In this document: positions 51,479 through 60,219 of the stretch, one piece after another
Position numbering within the stretch: the first letter of the stretch is position 1
Layout: every line of letters starts with the position of its first letter
Source of the DNA: Clostridia bacterium
Lineage (GTDB): Bacteria; Bacillota; Clostridia; Oscillospirales; CAG-272
Reading direction: 5' to 3'
Length of the DNA stretch: 64,000 nt
Assembly (NCBI GenBank): GCA_017482055.1
Contig: JAFUOH010000019.1
Location: forward strand, 1 to 64,000
Translations under genes and position numbers: made by a program
Notes under the pieces: model-generated
Seen by the model: only the letters and a program-made list of their open reading frames with translations
Database searches by the model: none
Told to the model about the DNA's origin: nothing

Positions 51479-52900
51479 TCATTTATCGGTCTTATCGTTC
51501 TTGTCGGTATCGTCGGGCTTCTTTTTTAACTTGTCAAACAGCTTTCCGAGGGGGGATTTATTTGAAAGATCGATGGTGGAATCCTTCAAGCGTGCGGCGA
51601 AGGATTGCTTGTTGTCGTCGTGGTCGGGAAATTCGCGTATCTCACGGTCGGTGTAGTATTCGACTGTTTCAACGGGAAGCTCCTTCTCGCGCAGGCGCTT
51701 TTCCACGAACAGCTTGAGGAGCATATACAGTATAGCGAAGATGGGCACGCTTATGAACATTCCCGTAAGTCCCCACAGACCACCGAGAACGGTGATGGAG
51801 AAGAGCACCCACAGTGAGCTGAGACCCGTGGTCTCGCCCAGTATCTTCGGAACGATGATATTTCCATCCACCTGCTGTATGATCACGTTGATTATGATGA
51901 ATGGAAGAACTTTTGAAGGGTCAACGATGAAGATTATCAGCACGCCGGGGATCGCACCGATGAAGGGACCGATGATAGGAATGATGTTGGTGATCGCCAC
52001 AAGCACGCTGACCAGCGGTGCGTAGGGGATCTTGAAAATTGCGCAGACCACGAACATCACGATGCCTACTACAAATGAATCAAGCACTTTGCCCATGAGA
52101 TATGAACCGAAGGTTTTGTTTGTGAAGTTACCAAACTCCAATATGCTGTTGTAGGAACGCTCGCCGCTGAATGCGCGGATGATCTTTTTTACCTGAGCTA
52201 TCAGCTTTTCCTTTGAGGAAAGAATGTATATGGCGAAGAATATACCGAGGATGACATTCAGAACACCGCTTGCCACGCCGGCGAAGGCATCAAACACTAC
52301 GGGGACGTAGTCCTTTAAGATGGTGAAGGAGTTGGTGATCAGCGTGTCGAGATTGTCGGAGATCAGATCCAGTTGTGCGGAGATGTCGGACAGCTCTGCT
52401 CCGATGGATGAATCGGTAAAGTAGCTTACAATGGAATTAAAGAAGTTTTCAAGAGTCAGGTTGGCTCGGTCGAAAATGGAGTCGGGCAGAAATTCATCCA
52501 ACCATGCCACCGTTCTTTCGATGTAGCCGCTCATCTTTGATACAAGGTCGGTGATGCTGAGTATTACCTGCGGGATAATGAGCAGGAACAGAATAGTCAG
52601 TATGATAAGCAGTATGATAAGCGCAAGAGTTATGGAAAGTCCGCGCTTTAAATAAAATCGGCGGCTTGATGTGACCTTGAAGCGGAAGATATGCTTTTCC
52701 GCCATTTTCATTATGGGATTTGCGATATAAGCCAGCGCGAGACCGATGTAGACGGGCATCAGTATTCCGTTGAGTGCCGAGAAGAAGGATGACACACCGT
52801 CAAAATTTATGAACATGGTACAAAGCAGCATTATCGCAAAGGCTGTTATCAGTACATATACCGCGATCGTTGTATATTTGCGATTCCAATCAATTTTCAA
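51479..52900 (-). CDS. AI-2E family transporter (permease)
   Basis: A 473-residue integral membrane protein of the AI-2E/PerM family, whose members have been linked to export of the AI-2 signal or to Na+/H+ antiport; the substrate here is unknown. Typical features are two early hairpins (GILMPVYIGLALAYIANPIM), SITLALIILLIILTILFLLIIPQVI, an amphipathic helical region (about 115-205), and the core VAITNIIPIIGPFIGAIPGVLI...QVDGNIIVPKILGETTGLSSLWVLFSI. The last 60 residues are a charged cytoplasmic tail ending in KKKPDDTDKNDKTDK. The start is TTG with GGAGGAATCCC before it. It is monocistronic. Confidence 0.85.
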   Translation of the reverse strand: MKIDWNRKYTTIAVYVLITAFAIMLLCTMFINFDGVSSFFSALNGILMPVYIGLALAYIANPIMKMAEKHIFRFKVTSSRRFYLKRGLSITLALIILLIILTILFLLIIPQVILSITDLVSKMSGYIERTVAWLDEFLPDSIFDRANLTLENFFNSIVSYFTDSSIGAELSDISAQLDLISDNLDTLITNSFTILKDYVPVVFDAFAGVASGVLNVILGIFFAIYILSSKEKLIAQVKKIIRAFSGERSYNSILEFGNFTNKTFGSYLMGKVLDSFVVGIVMFVVCAIFKIPYAPLVSVLVAITNIIPIIGPFIGAIPGVLIIFIVDPSKVLPFIIINVIIQQVDGNIIVPKILGETTGLSSLWVLFSITVLGGLWGLTGMFISVPIFAILYMLLKLFVEKRLREKELPVETVEYYTDREIREFPDHDDNKQSFAARLKDSTIDLSNKSPLGKLFDKLKKKPDDTDKNDKTDK

Positions 52901-52948
52901 TGGGATTCCTCCGAGATGATCACTTTAATTAAAATATTACTCAGTTAA

Positions 52949-52978
52949 ATTATACTTCAAAAACCGGCAGGTTGTCAA
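52949..52978 (-). promoter_or_regulatory. Promoter of the AI-2E family permease gene
   Basis: Reverse strand consensus TTGACA (52973-52978), an 18-bp spacer and TATAAT (52949-52954). Confidence 0.75.
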
Positions 52979-53089
52979 GGGGATTTTACAAACTAAACAA
53001 AACATTTAACATATTTTTCAAAGATAGTTTCGGTTTTGTTGTCATAATCCCGAAATTTTGAAAAAACTTAAAATTTATTGTTTGCATCA

Positions 53090-53118
53090 TTGCAAATTCG
53101 CGCGATTTGTGATATAGT
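53090..53118 (+). promoter_or_regulatory. Promoter of the aroB operon
   Basis: TTGCAA (53090-53095), a 17-bp spacer and TATAGT (53113-53118). Nothing else was recognised in the 354-bp gap 52901-53254 besides the two divergent promoters. Confidence 0.6.
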
Positions 53119-53254
53119 ATTATTATGTATATTTATAACTAAATGATGTTTATGCAAATGGTGTAAAATACACAAATTAACATTATGCGATAAACAGTGA
53201 CGCCCCGTCAGAACAATGGCGGAGCTACTGTAAGTCAAAAGCGGAGCAAAAGAT

Positions 53255-54301
53255 ATGAAAAAGATCAAAGTCGCACATTCCGGTGGCAGCTACAACATTT
53301 ATGTAGGCGAAAATATTATTTCCGATGCGCTTGGAGAAGCGCTTTCCGAGCGCGAATACGACCGAGTGTTCCTGGTTTCGGACAGCAATGTTCATGCATA
53401 CTGGGGTGAGCATGTTAAGTCCGAGCTCGAAAAATGCGGAAGAACTCTTGCGGGAGAGCATATATTCAAGGCGGGAGAGTTGAGCAAGCGTCTCCAGACT
53501 GTTGCAGATATGTATGCGGCATTTGCGGGGGCGAGTCTGACCCGTAAGTCGCTTGTCATCGCCCTCGGCGGCGGTGTCTGCGGCGACATGGCAGGCTTTG
53601 CTGCGGCGACGTATCTGCGCGGTATCGCAGTCTTACAGATGCCGACCACATTACTCTCGCAGATAGATTCCTCTATTGGCGGCAAGACCGGCGTTGACCT
53701 TGCGGTTGGCAAAAATCTCGTCGGAGCATTTCATCAGCCCGTGGCGGTCATCGCAGACAGCCGTTTTCTCGATACGCTCCCGAAGCGATACATCGACGAT
53801 GGCATGGGTGAGGCGATAAAGTATGGCTGTATCGCGGACAAGGCGCTGTTTGACGGCATAGCGAACAACTCCATAGACCGCGCTGAGATGATCTACCGCT
53901 GTATGAAGATCAAAGCCGAGGTAGTCGAGGCGGATGAGTTTGAGCAAAATATACGCGCTATTCTCAACTATGGACACACTCTCGGTCACGCCGTTGAAAA
54001 GCTCGGCGGCTTCGAGAGATTCTCTCACGGTGAATCTGTGGGTATCGGTATGCTGTACGCAGCGCGCATCGGTGCTGCGATGGGGTATGACGGTACATAT
54101 GAAGCAAAAATACGAGAGGTACTTGAAAAGCATTCGCTTCCCACTGTGATGGACTACCCTGCGGATGAGCTTATGGCGGTCGTCTGCTCCGATAAGAAGC
54201 GCACTGCGGATGAGATCAAATTCATCCTGCTTGAGGAGCTCGGGAAAGCGGTCATTGTAAAAATTCAGCTTACAAGGCTTGCTCGGATACTTGAAAAATA
54301 A
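53255..54301 (+). CDS. aroB: 3-dehydroquinate synthase
   Basis: AroB cyclises DAHP to 3-dehydroquinate, the second step of the shikimate pathway, using NAD and a metal. The 348-residue protein has VALGGGV-type LVIALGGGVCGDMAGFAAATYLRGI, MPTTLLSQIDSSIGGKTGVDLAVGKNLVGAFHQP, GMGEAIKYG, LNYGHTLGHAVE and HGESVGIGM; the metal ligands (Glu in GMGEAIK, His in YGHTLGH and HGE) are all present. AGCGGAGC precedes the ATG. It heads a run with a ceramidase-like gene, aroA and more. Confidence 0.95.
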   Translation: MKKIKVAHSGGSYNIYVGENIISDALGEALSEREYDRVFLVSDSNVHAYWGEHVKSELEKCGRTLAGEHIFKAGELSKRLQTVADMYAAFAGASLTRKSLVIALGGGVCGDMAGFAAATYLRGIAVLQMPTTLLSQIDSSIGGKTGVDLAVGKNLVGAFHQPVAVIADSRFLDTLPKRYIDDGMGEAIKYGCIADKALFDGIANNSIDRAEMIYRCMKIKAEVVEADEFEQNIRAILNYGHTLGHAVEKLGGFERFSHGESVGIGMLYAARIGAAMGYDGTYEAKIREVLEKHSLPTVMDYPADELMAVVCSDKKRTADEIKFILLEELGKAVIVKIQLTRLARILEK

Positions 54302-54335
54302 CGCAGAATTTAATTTTGAAAAGAGGTATATTATC

Positions 54336-55631
54336 ATGTTAAAAGCAGGATTTGCAAGAGTTGACATCACGCCCCCGTTCGGAAGCAATCTTTCCGGATA
54401 TTTCTATGCGAGAAGTATGGACGGCATCCGCGACGTGCTGGAGCTTAATGCGCTGGCAGTCGGAAACGGCGAGGATACTGTCGTTGTAATTGCAGCCGAT
54501 CTTATCGGATGTGTAATGACAAGATGCGATGAGATCAGAAGCCTTATCGAGAAGCGTAGCGGGGTTCCTGCAGATCATGTCTACATCCACTGCATGCATC
54601 AGCATACCTCCGTGCGCCTTGGCAAGGCAGGTGAGACCGATACAAACTCCCTTGTAGACGATGAATACATAAGCGTGCTTATCCGAAAGTTTGCAGATGT
54701 GGCACAGCTTGCGCTTGCGGATATGTGCGATGCGGAGGTTTCTACTGCCACTGCTCCCGCAAGTGAGCCGATCGCCTTTATCAGACGCTATTATCTGAAG
54801 GACGGTACCATCGTTACAAATCCCCCCGCTGAGCTTAAGGAGCAGCTTGCGGGAATGGTAGGTGAGCCCGATAATACCATGCGCCTTGTTCGCTTCAAGC
54901 GTGAGGGCGCTAAGGATATTGCGCTTGTTAACTTCTCCACCCATCCCGATGTTATCGGCGGCACCAAGGTCTCCGCCGACTGGCCCGGCTTTACCAGACG
55001 CTTTGTGGAAGCCGATATTGCCGACGTCAGCTGCGTATTCATAAACGGTGCGCAGGGTGACTCCAACCACCTTGATTTCATGCACGAAAAGCGCACAGGC
55101 TATGAGCATTCCCGTTTCATGGGACGCATAGTTGCGGACGCGGTACTGAGCGTATGGGACAAGACTACTCCCGCTGTGGGCGATAAGGTCACAGGCGAGA
55201 TCGAGATAGTATACAACAAGACTCGCACCGAAGGTGAGGAGCGCTACGAGGAATGCAAGAAGTTCTACGAGGACTACGAAGCGGGACTTCTCGGAAAGCC
55301 TCATATTACGGTTCTTGCGGAAGCATGCCGCATAATCGAAGTGCGCACTGCGAAAATTTACCGTCCCGTACCTGTAAGTGTGGTCTCATTCGGCAATGTC
55401 GCGCTGGTAGGCTTCGGCGGTGAGCCCTTTACCGCTTATGCGACACAGGCGCGTGCGGTGGCTCCCGATAAATTCGTTATTACCAACTGCTGCACCAACG
55501 GCTACGAGGGCTATCTTCCCACAGCTTCTGCCTTCGAAGAGGGCGGCTACGAGGCTAAATCCTCACGTTTCAGCCCGAATCTTGAGGAGCAGTGCATAGG
55601 CGCGGCTAAGAAGCTGCTTGCAAAAATTTGA
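54336..55631 (+). CDS. Neutral/alkaline ceramidase-like (PF04734-type) hydrolase
   Basis: A 431-residue protein resembling the N-terminal domain of neutral/alkaline non-lysosomal ceramidases, zinc amidases of lipids. It starts with the typical AGFARVDITPPFGSNLSGYF and has VVVIAADLIG, HCMHQHTS (metal His pair), LVNFSTHPDVIGG, FINGAQGDSNH and VALVGFGGEPFTAY. There is no signal peptide, unlike true ceramidases, and many bacterial members of this group are uncharacterised hydrolases. The ATG at 54336 follows AAGAGG by 9 nt. It is placed between aroB and aroA, with only 34 and 18 bp of spacing. Confidence 0.75.
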   Translation: MLKAGFARVDITPPFGSNLSGYFYARSMDGIRDVLELNALAVGNGEDTVVVIAADLIGCVMTRCDEIRSLIEKRSGVPADHVYIHCMHQHTSVRLGKAGETDTNSLVDDEYISVLIRKFADVAQLALADMCDAEVSTATAPASEPIAFIRRYYLKDGTIVTNPPAELKEQLAGMVGEPDNTMRLVRFKREGAKDIALVNFSTHPDVIGGTKVSADWPGFTRRFVEADIADVSCVFINGAQGDSNHLDFMHEKRTGYEHSRFMGRIVADAVLSVWDKTTPAVGDKVTGEIEIVYNKTRTEGEERYEECKKFYEDYEAGLLGKPHITVLAEACRIIEVRTAKIYRPVPVSVVSFGNVALVGFGGEPFTAYATQARAVAPDKFVITNCCTNGYEGYLPTASAFEEGGYEAKSSRFSPNLEEQCIGAAKKLLAKI

Positions 55632-55649
55632 TTATTCGGAGACTTTATT

Positions 55650-56912
55650 TTGAAAAATATGATTTTTTCGCCTTCCGTTATGGACGGTAAGGTGCGTATC
55701 CCATCATCCAAAAGCCAGTCGCACCGCGCACTTATGTGTGCGGCACTGGCGGGTAATTCAATAGTGCGCGGTGTCGATATTTCAAATGATATCACTGCCA
55801 CCGCAGGCGCACTTCGCGCTCTCGGAGCAACGCTCACTTATAATGAATCGGAACGTACATTTTTCGTTGACAAGCCTTGCGCACGCGGTATCGCGGCGGG
55901 CGAGGTGAACAGCGGTGAGTCGGCATCGACTCTGCGGTTTTTTATTCCACTTGCCGCCGCAATCGGAGCTGATGTCACCTTTGTGGGCGAGGGCAGGCTT
56001 CCCAAGCGTCCTACCGACATCTATAAGCCGATGCTGGAAGCTAACGGTGCCGCGCTTACTTATCCCGTGAGCGGCGATTTTCTGCCGCTTCATGTGTCGG
56101 GGCAGCTCACGGCGGGTGAATACTCACTTCGCGGTGATATTTCCTCACAGTTTGTCACGGGTTTACTCTACGCGCTCTCGCAGGTGGATGGGGAGAGTAA
56201 GATCACGCTTACCACACGCCTTGAAAGCAAGCCATACGTCGATCTGAGCCTTGACATGCTGGGACAGTTCGGCGCCGAGATCGCCGAAACGGCAGACGGT
56301 TATACCGTTAAGGGCGGTAAGCTGAAGCCGCTTGACATTACTGTTGAGGGCGACTGCTCACAGGCGGCGTTTTTCGCAGTTCCCGCAGCGATGGGCGGCA
56401 AGGTAACACTCAGCGGTATCCGCCGCGACACAAAGCAGGGCGATTTTGCGCTGTTTGACATCGTAAGCCGTTTTGGGGCAAAGGTTGAATGGAACGGCGG
56501 CGACGTGACAATTACGGGAGCGGGGAAGCTTACCGCAAGTGATATTGATGCCGCTGATATTCCCGACCTTGTTCCCGCGCTTGCCGTTATGGCGGCGGTT
56601 GCCGAGGGAACCACACGTATATACAACGCGGGCAGGCTTCGCATAAAGGAAAGCGACCGCATTGCCTCCACGGCGGATATGCTTAGGGCTCTCGGCGCTG
56701 AGGTCAGCGAGCGGGAGGACGGTCTTGTCATCGTTGGCAAGAGGTCGCTCACGGGTGGCAAGGTATGCGCCTGCAACGACCACCGCATCGCCATGGCGGC
56801 TGCTGCCGCAGCTGTAGGATGCACCGGCGATGTTATCGTTGATGACATGAGCTGTATAAACAAATCCTATCCCGAATTTGTGCGGGATTTCATGAGCGTT
56901 TGCTCAAGGTAG
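55650..56912 (+). CDS. aroA: 3-phosphoshikimate 1-carboxyvinyltransferase (EPSP synthase)
   Basis: AroA transfers enolpyruvate from PEP to shikimate-3-phosphate. The 420-residue protein has RIPSSKSQSHRALMCAALA, NSGESASTLRFFIPLAA, the GEGRLPKRP motif (FVGEGRLPKRPTDIY), GDISSQFVTGLLYAL, EGDCSQAAFF, PDLVPALAVMAAVAEG and RIKESDRI. The glyphosate-contact region reads NSGESASTLRF, with Glu-Ser instead of Gly-Thr found in the sensitive class, which suggests the class II-like group. The TTG start at 55650 follows CGGAG by 8 nt. It overlaps the start of the DUF362 frame's upstream extension, but the chosen start lies beyond. Confidence 0.94.
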   Translation: MKNMIFSPSVMDGKVRIPSSKSQSHRALMCAALAGNSIVRGVDISNDITATAGALRALGATLTYNESERTFFVDKPCARGIAAGEVNSGESASTLRFFIPLAAAIGADVTFVGEGRLPKRPTDIYKPMLEANGAALTYPVSGDFLPLHVSGQLTAGEYSLRGDISSQFVTGLLYALSQVDGESKITLTTRLESKPYVDLSLDMLGQFGAEIAETADGYTVKGGKLKPLDITVEGDCSQAAFFAVPAAMGGKVTLSGIRRDTKQGDFALFDIVSRFGAKVEWNGGDVTITGAGKLTASDIDAADIPDLVPALAVMAAVAEGTTRIYNAGRLRIKESDRIASTADMLRALGAEVSEREDGLVIVGKRSLTGGKVCACNDHRIAMAAAAAAVGCTGDVIVDDMSCINKSYPEFVRDFMSVCSR

Positions 56913-56920
56913 TCTGGCGG

Positions 56921-58108
56921 ATGAATATGATAGATCCTAAATGCGCTGTGGCGCTTGACCGAGTCACGGATTATGATGCGGATGTTATAGAAGCGGTCAT
57001 ACGTGCCCAGATCGAGCGGCTTGGACTTGAAGGCATGTTCGATGACAAGCGTGTCGTTATCAAGCCGAATTTGGTCATGAAAAAAAGCCCCGAAGCGGCG
57101 GCAACTACACATCCGATAGTGCTGGAAGCGATGATCCGCATACTAAAAGAGCGTACATCGGACATAATAATAGCAGAAAGCTCGGGCGGACTCTATACGA
57201 GGGAGACATTACGATCGGTATATCGCGGATGCGGTCTTGCGGAAGTGGCGGAAAAATATGGCGTAACGTTAAATTATGATGTCACCTCCCGCCATGTCGA
57301 AGCGCCGAGCGGACATACTTCAAAAATGTTCGATATCATCACACCCATTCTCGATGCTGATGTGATCGTAAATCTCGCAAAGCTGAAGAGTCACTCGTTG
57401 ACCGGCTACAGCGGGGCGGTGAAGAACTATTTCGGTACCGTACCCGGAGTAACAAAGTTTGAAATGCACGCAAGATTCCCCGATTACAACGATTTCGGCT
57501 CTATGCTTACGGATCTTTGCCAGCTTATACTCGAAACCAAGCCCACCTTCAACCTGCTTGACGGCATACTCGCAATGGAGGGCAACGGTCCCACTGGCGG
57601 TAATCCGCGAAAGCTTGACTGCCTTATTTCCGGCGTAAATCCGTTCAATGTGGACATTGTCGGATCGTCGCTTATCAATGTGGACGGCGTAATTATGCTT
57701 GAAGAAGGCAAGCGCCGCGGCTTTTGTCCGGATTCGGCGGAGGGCGTGACGGTTTTGTCCCTTGAAACGCCTGCGGATTTCGCGGTAAACGATTTTGAAA
57801 AGCCCGATACTGCGAGAAATTTCAGCGGTGGTTCACTACTTGCAAGGCTGCCAAATATGTTCGGCGGCAGACTCAACGCATGGCTTCAGCCGCGACCTGT
57901 CATCAACACAAAGGTCTGTGTCGGCTGCGGAGAATGCGAGCGAAGCTGTCCGAGGCATACCATTGAGATGCGCACGAATGGGAAGGGCAAAAAGCAGGCG
58001 TTTATTATCGACGACGAATGCATAAAATGTTACTGCTGTCAGGAGCTTTGTCCCTTTAAGGCAGTCAAAATAAAGAAAAATCCGATCATCAAGCTGATCG
58101 GAGGTTAG
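56921..58108 (+). CDS. DUF362 protein with C-terminal 2x[4Fe-4S] ferredoxin domain
   Basis: A 395-residue cytosolic protein: an N-terminal DUF362 domain (about 8-300; VVIKPNLVMKKSPEAAATTHP, IIIAESSGGLYTRETLRSVYRGCG, VNLAKLKSHSLTGYSGAVKNYFG) and a C-terminal ferredoxin domain with two clusters (CVGCGECERSCP at about 335 and CIKCYCCQELCP at about 370). DUF362-ferredoxin proteins are common in anaerobes and archaea; their role is not established. A weak AAGG site precedes the ATG at 56921; ATG at 56927 is an alternative. It lies between aroA and ispE on the same transcript. Confidence 0.85.
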   Translation: MNMIDPKCAVALDRVTDYDADVIEAVIRAQIERLGLEGMFDDKRVVIKPNLVMKKSPEAAATTHPIVLEAMIRILKERTSDIIIAESSGGLYTRETLRSVYRGCGLAEVAEKYGVTLNYDVTSRHVEAPSGHTSKMFDIITPILDADVIVNLAKLKSHSLTGYSGAVKNYFGTVPGVTKFEMHARFPDYNDFGSMLTDLCQLILETKPTFNLLDGILAMEGNGPTGGNPRKLDCLISGVNPFNVDIVGSSLINVDGVIMLEEGKRRGFCPDSAEGVTVLSLETPADFAVNDFEKPDTARNFSGGSLLARLPNMFGGRLNAWLQPRPVINTKVCVGCGECERSCPRHTIEMRTNGKGKKQAFIIDDECIKCYCCQELCPFKAVKIKKNPIIKLIGG

Positions 58109-58121
58109 TTTGGAGATTTAT

Positions 58122-59006
58122 ATGACAACGATCACCCGCAGGGCGCCGGCAAAGGTAAATCTGTATCTTGAGATCAGCTCGCGCCGTCCCGACGGATATC
58201 ATAATATCGAAAGCGTTATGCAGACAGTCACGCTGTTTGATGAGCTTACCTTTGAGAAATCCGAAGCAGTGGGACAGAATATCACGCTCACCTGTGATGG
58301 CGGCGAGCTGCCCTGTGACGGCACAAATTTGTGTCACCGAGCCGCGAAGCTTTTTTTTGAGGCAGCCGGGGTGGACAACTATGGGCTTTCGATGCACATT
58401 GACAAGCATATACCGATATCGGCAGGACTGGGCGGCGGAAGCTCTGATGCGGCGGCGACACTAACGGCATTGAATGAACTGTACAGTGCGGGATTTTCAA
58501 AAAGCGAGCTTTGTGCCATTGGTGCGCGGCTCGGTGCGGACATACCGTTCTGTATAATGCAGGGAATAAGCGTAACACGCGGTATTGGCGACGTTTTTTC
58601 ACCCTGCGCACATCTGCCGGACTGTCATATTGTTATCGCCTGTCACGGCGAGGGTGTTTCGACCCCGTGGGCGTACAAAAAGCTTGATGAAATGTATGAT
58701 TTCGATTCCCGAAATGTGTGCGCAGATGATTTTGCCGCGCTTATCGGAGGCGGTGAGCTTAAAGTCATCACGGCGGGGATGACCAACATTTTTGAATCGG
58801 CGGTACTGCCCGAACGTGCGGCGGCTCGTGAGATACGCGAGCGGCTCAGCAAGGCGGGAGCACTGCGCGCCATGATGAGCGGCAGCGGACCCTCGGTTGT
58901 CGGTATATTTGACAGCGAGAATACCGCGAGATCGGCACAGCGGATGCTTTTAGACAAAGGCATTACCGCGCATTTATGCAAGCCCTATTATCCCGATGAG
59001 GCGTAA
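58122..59006 (+). CDS. ispE: 4-(cytidine 5'-diphospho)-2-C-methyl-D-erythritol kinase
   Basis: IspE is the GHMP kinase of the methylerythritol phosphate route to isoprenoids. The 294-residue protein has RRAPAKVNLYLEISSRRPDGYHNIESVMQ, the ATP motif HIPISAGLGGGSSDAAATLTALNELY, ARLGADIPFCIMQGISVTRGIGD and AMMSGSGPSVVGIF. Presence of ispE implies this bacterium makes isoprenoids, including undecaprenyl carriers, via the MEP pathway. The ATG at 58122 follows GGAG by 6 nt; a TTG at 58110 preceded by GGAGG is equally possible and adds four residues. Confidence 0.95.
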   Translation: MTTITRRAPAKVNLYLEISSRRPDGYHNIESVMQTVTLFDELTFEKSEAVGQNITLTCDGGELPCDGTNLCHRAAKLFFEAAGVDNYGLSMHIDKHIPISAGLGGGSSDAAATLTALNELYSAGFSKSELCAIGARLGADIPFCIMQGISVTRGIGDVFSPCAHLPDCHIVIACHGEGVSTPWAYKKLDEMYDFDSRNVCADDFAALIGGGELKVITAGMTNIFESAVLPERAAAREIRERLSKAGALRAMMSGSGPSVVGIFDSENTARSAQRMLLDKGITAHLCKPYYPDEA

Positions 59007-59061
59007 GCCCTTTGGGGTGGGAAATATAAAAATTCGCAAAACGCGAAGAACGGAGTTAAAA

Positions 59062-60138
59062 ATGAAAACAGCGAACAAATTCACAGCCCTTGCGCTTGCT
59101 GCGCTTATGGCGGCGACACTTGTCGCCTGCGATAAGAATTCGGGCACGAGCGGCACCTACAGCTACAGTGAAGGACTTGACGAAAACGGCTTTTTTGAAG
59201 GTATTAAAGCATCCGATATCGTAACGCTTCCCGAATACAAGGGTATCGACATCGACAGCGGTATTCCCGTTGCCACCGATGAAGAGCTTGACGAGCAGCT
59301 TTCAAGCGTGATCTCCTCCTACAGCCACTACGAGGAAATAACCGACCGTGCGGTAGTTGACGGCGATACGCTTAACATCGACTATGTAGGCTCTATCGAC
59401 GGCGTACAGTTCGACGGCGGCAACACCGGCGGGCTTGGCACCAATGTTACCATAGGAGTTACCAATTATATTGACGGTTTCCTTGATCAACTCATCGGTC
59501 ACACTCCCGGTGAGACCTTCGACATCGTTGTTACCTTCCCCGAGGATTACGGCAAGGAGGAGCTTAACGGCAAGGAAGCGGTATTTGAGACTACCATCAA
59601 CTACATTCAGGGCGATTATATCGAAGCCGAGCTCACCGATGATATCGCAGTCGATTACGGCTTTACCACCGCAGACGAGCTTGTTGCGGATATCGAGGAC
59701 TGGATAGTCAGCACCGACAAGTTCTATTTCTTCACCGATCTGCTTGCAGAGGCGACCTGTGACGAGGTTCCGCAGAGCGTAATTGATTATCTTATCAACT
59801 ATGAAAAGGCAATGTATGAGTCCGAGGCGGCGATGTACGGCTACACTATCGACGAGTACTTGTCCACGGTAATGGGCTACGAATCGTGGGATGCGTACGT
59901 TGAAGCGAATGCGGACGCTTACGTGGCTGACGGCACTCTCTACCTTGCGGCACAGGCAATCGCCGAACTCGAGGGCATCTCAGTCACCGACGCGGACATC
60001 GAAGCCGCCGGTTATACCGAATATGTTGAGCAGTACGGTAAGCCTTATATCAAGCAGTTCATGCTCTACCAGGAAATTCTTCCCCAATTTGTCATCGACA
60101 ACGGCAATCTCGTTGACGGTCTTGACGACGCGGAGTAA
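59062..60138 (+). CDS. Lipoprotein peptidyl-prolyl isomerase, trigger-factor-like
   Basis: A 358-residue exported foldase. The signal peptide ends in the lipobox LVAC (Cys about residue 22), so it is anchored on the outer membrane face. An FKBP-type domain (about 90-180; VDGDTLNIDYVGSIDGVQFDGG, GFLDQLIGHTPGETFDIVVTFPEDYGKEELNGKEAVFETTI) is followed by a helical domain with the SurA/trigger-factor C-terminal-like rhythm (about 195-345). This FKBP-plus-helical design matches trigger factor without its ribosome-binding domain. CGGAG precedes the ATG at 59062. It ends the aroB run with a terminator. Confidence 0.85.
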   Translation: MKTANKFTALALAALMAATLVACDKNSGTSGTYSYSEGLDENGFFEGIKASDIVTLPEYKGIDIDSGIPVATDEELDEQLSSVISSYSHYEEITDRAVVDGDTLNIDYVGSIDGVQFDGGNTGGLGTNVTIGVTNYIDGFLDQLIGHTPGETFDIVVTFPEDYGKEELNGKEAVFETTINYIQGDYIEAELTDDIAVDYGFTTADELVADIEDWIVSTDKFYFFTDLLAEATCDEVPQSVIDYLINYEKAMYESEAAMYGYTIDEYLSTVMGYESWDAYVEANADAYVADGTLYLAAQAIAELEGISVTDADIEAAGYTEYVEQYGKPYIKQFMLYQEILPQFVIDNGNLVDGLDDAE

Positions 60139-60140
60139 AT

Positions 60141-60176
60141 AAAAAAGCGAGGCTGTGAAAACAGTCTCGCTTTTTT
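60141..60176 (+). terminator. Terminator of the aroB...PPIase operon
   Basis: A 16-bp stem (60141-60156 with 60161-60176, one G-U) with a GAAA tetraloop and T6. Confidence 0.9.
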
Positions 60177-60219
60177 GCGGCTTAGGTGGGTGGAGTGCTT
60201 CGCACTTTCTTCACCCCTG

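Noticed and set aside
54339..55304. Reverse ORF of 321 codons opposite the ceramidase-like gene
   Set aside because: Shadow frame caused by codon bias; the forward protein carries the conserved motifs.
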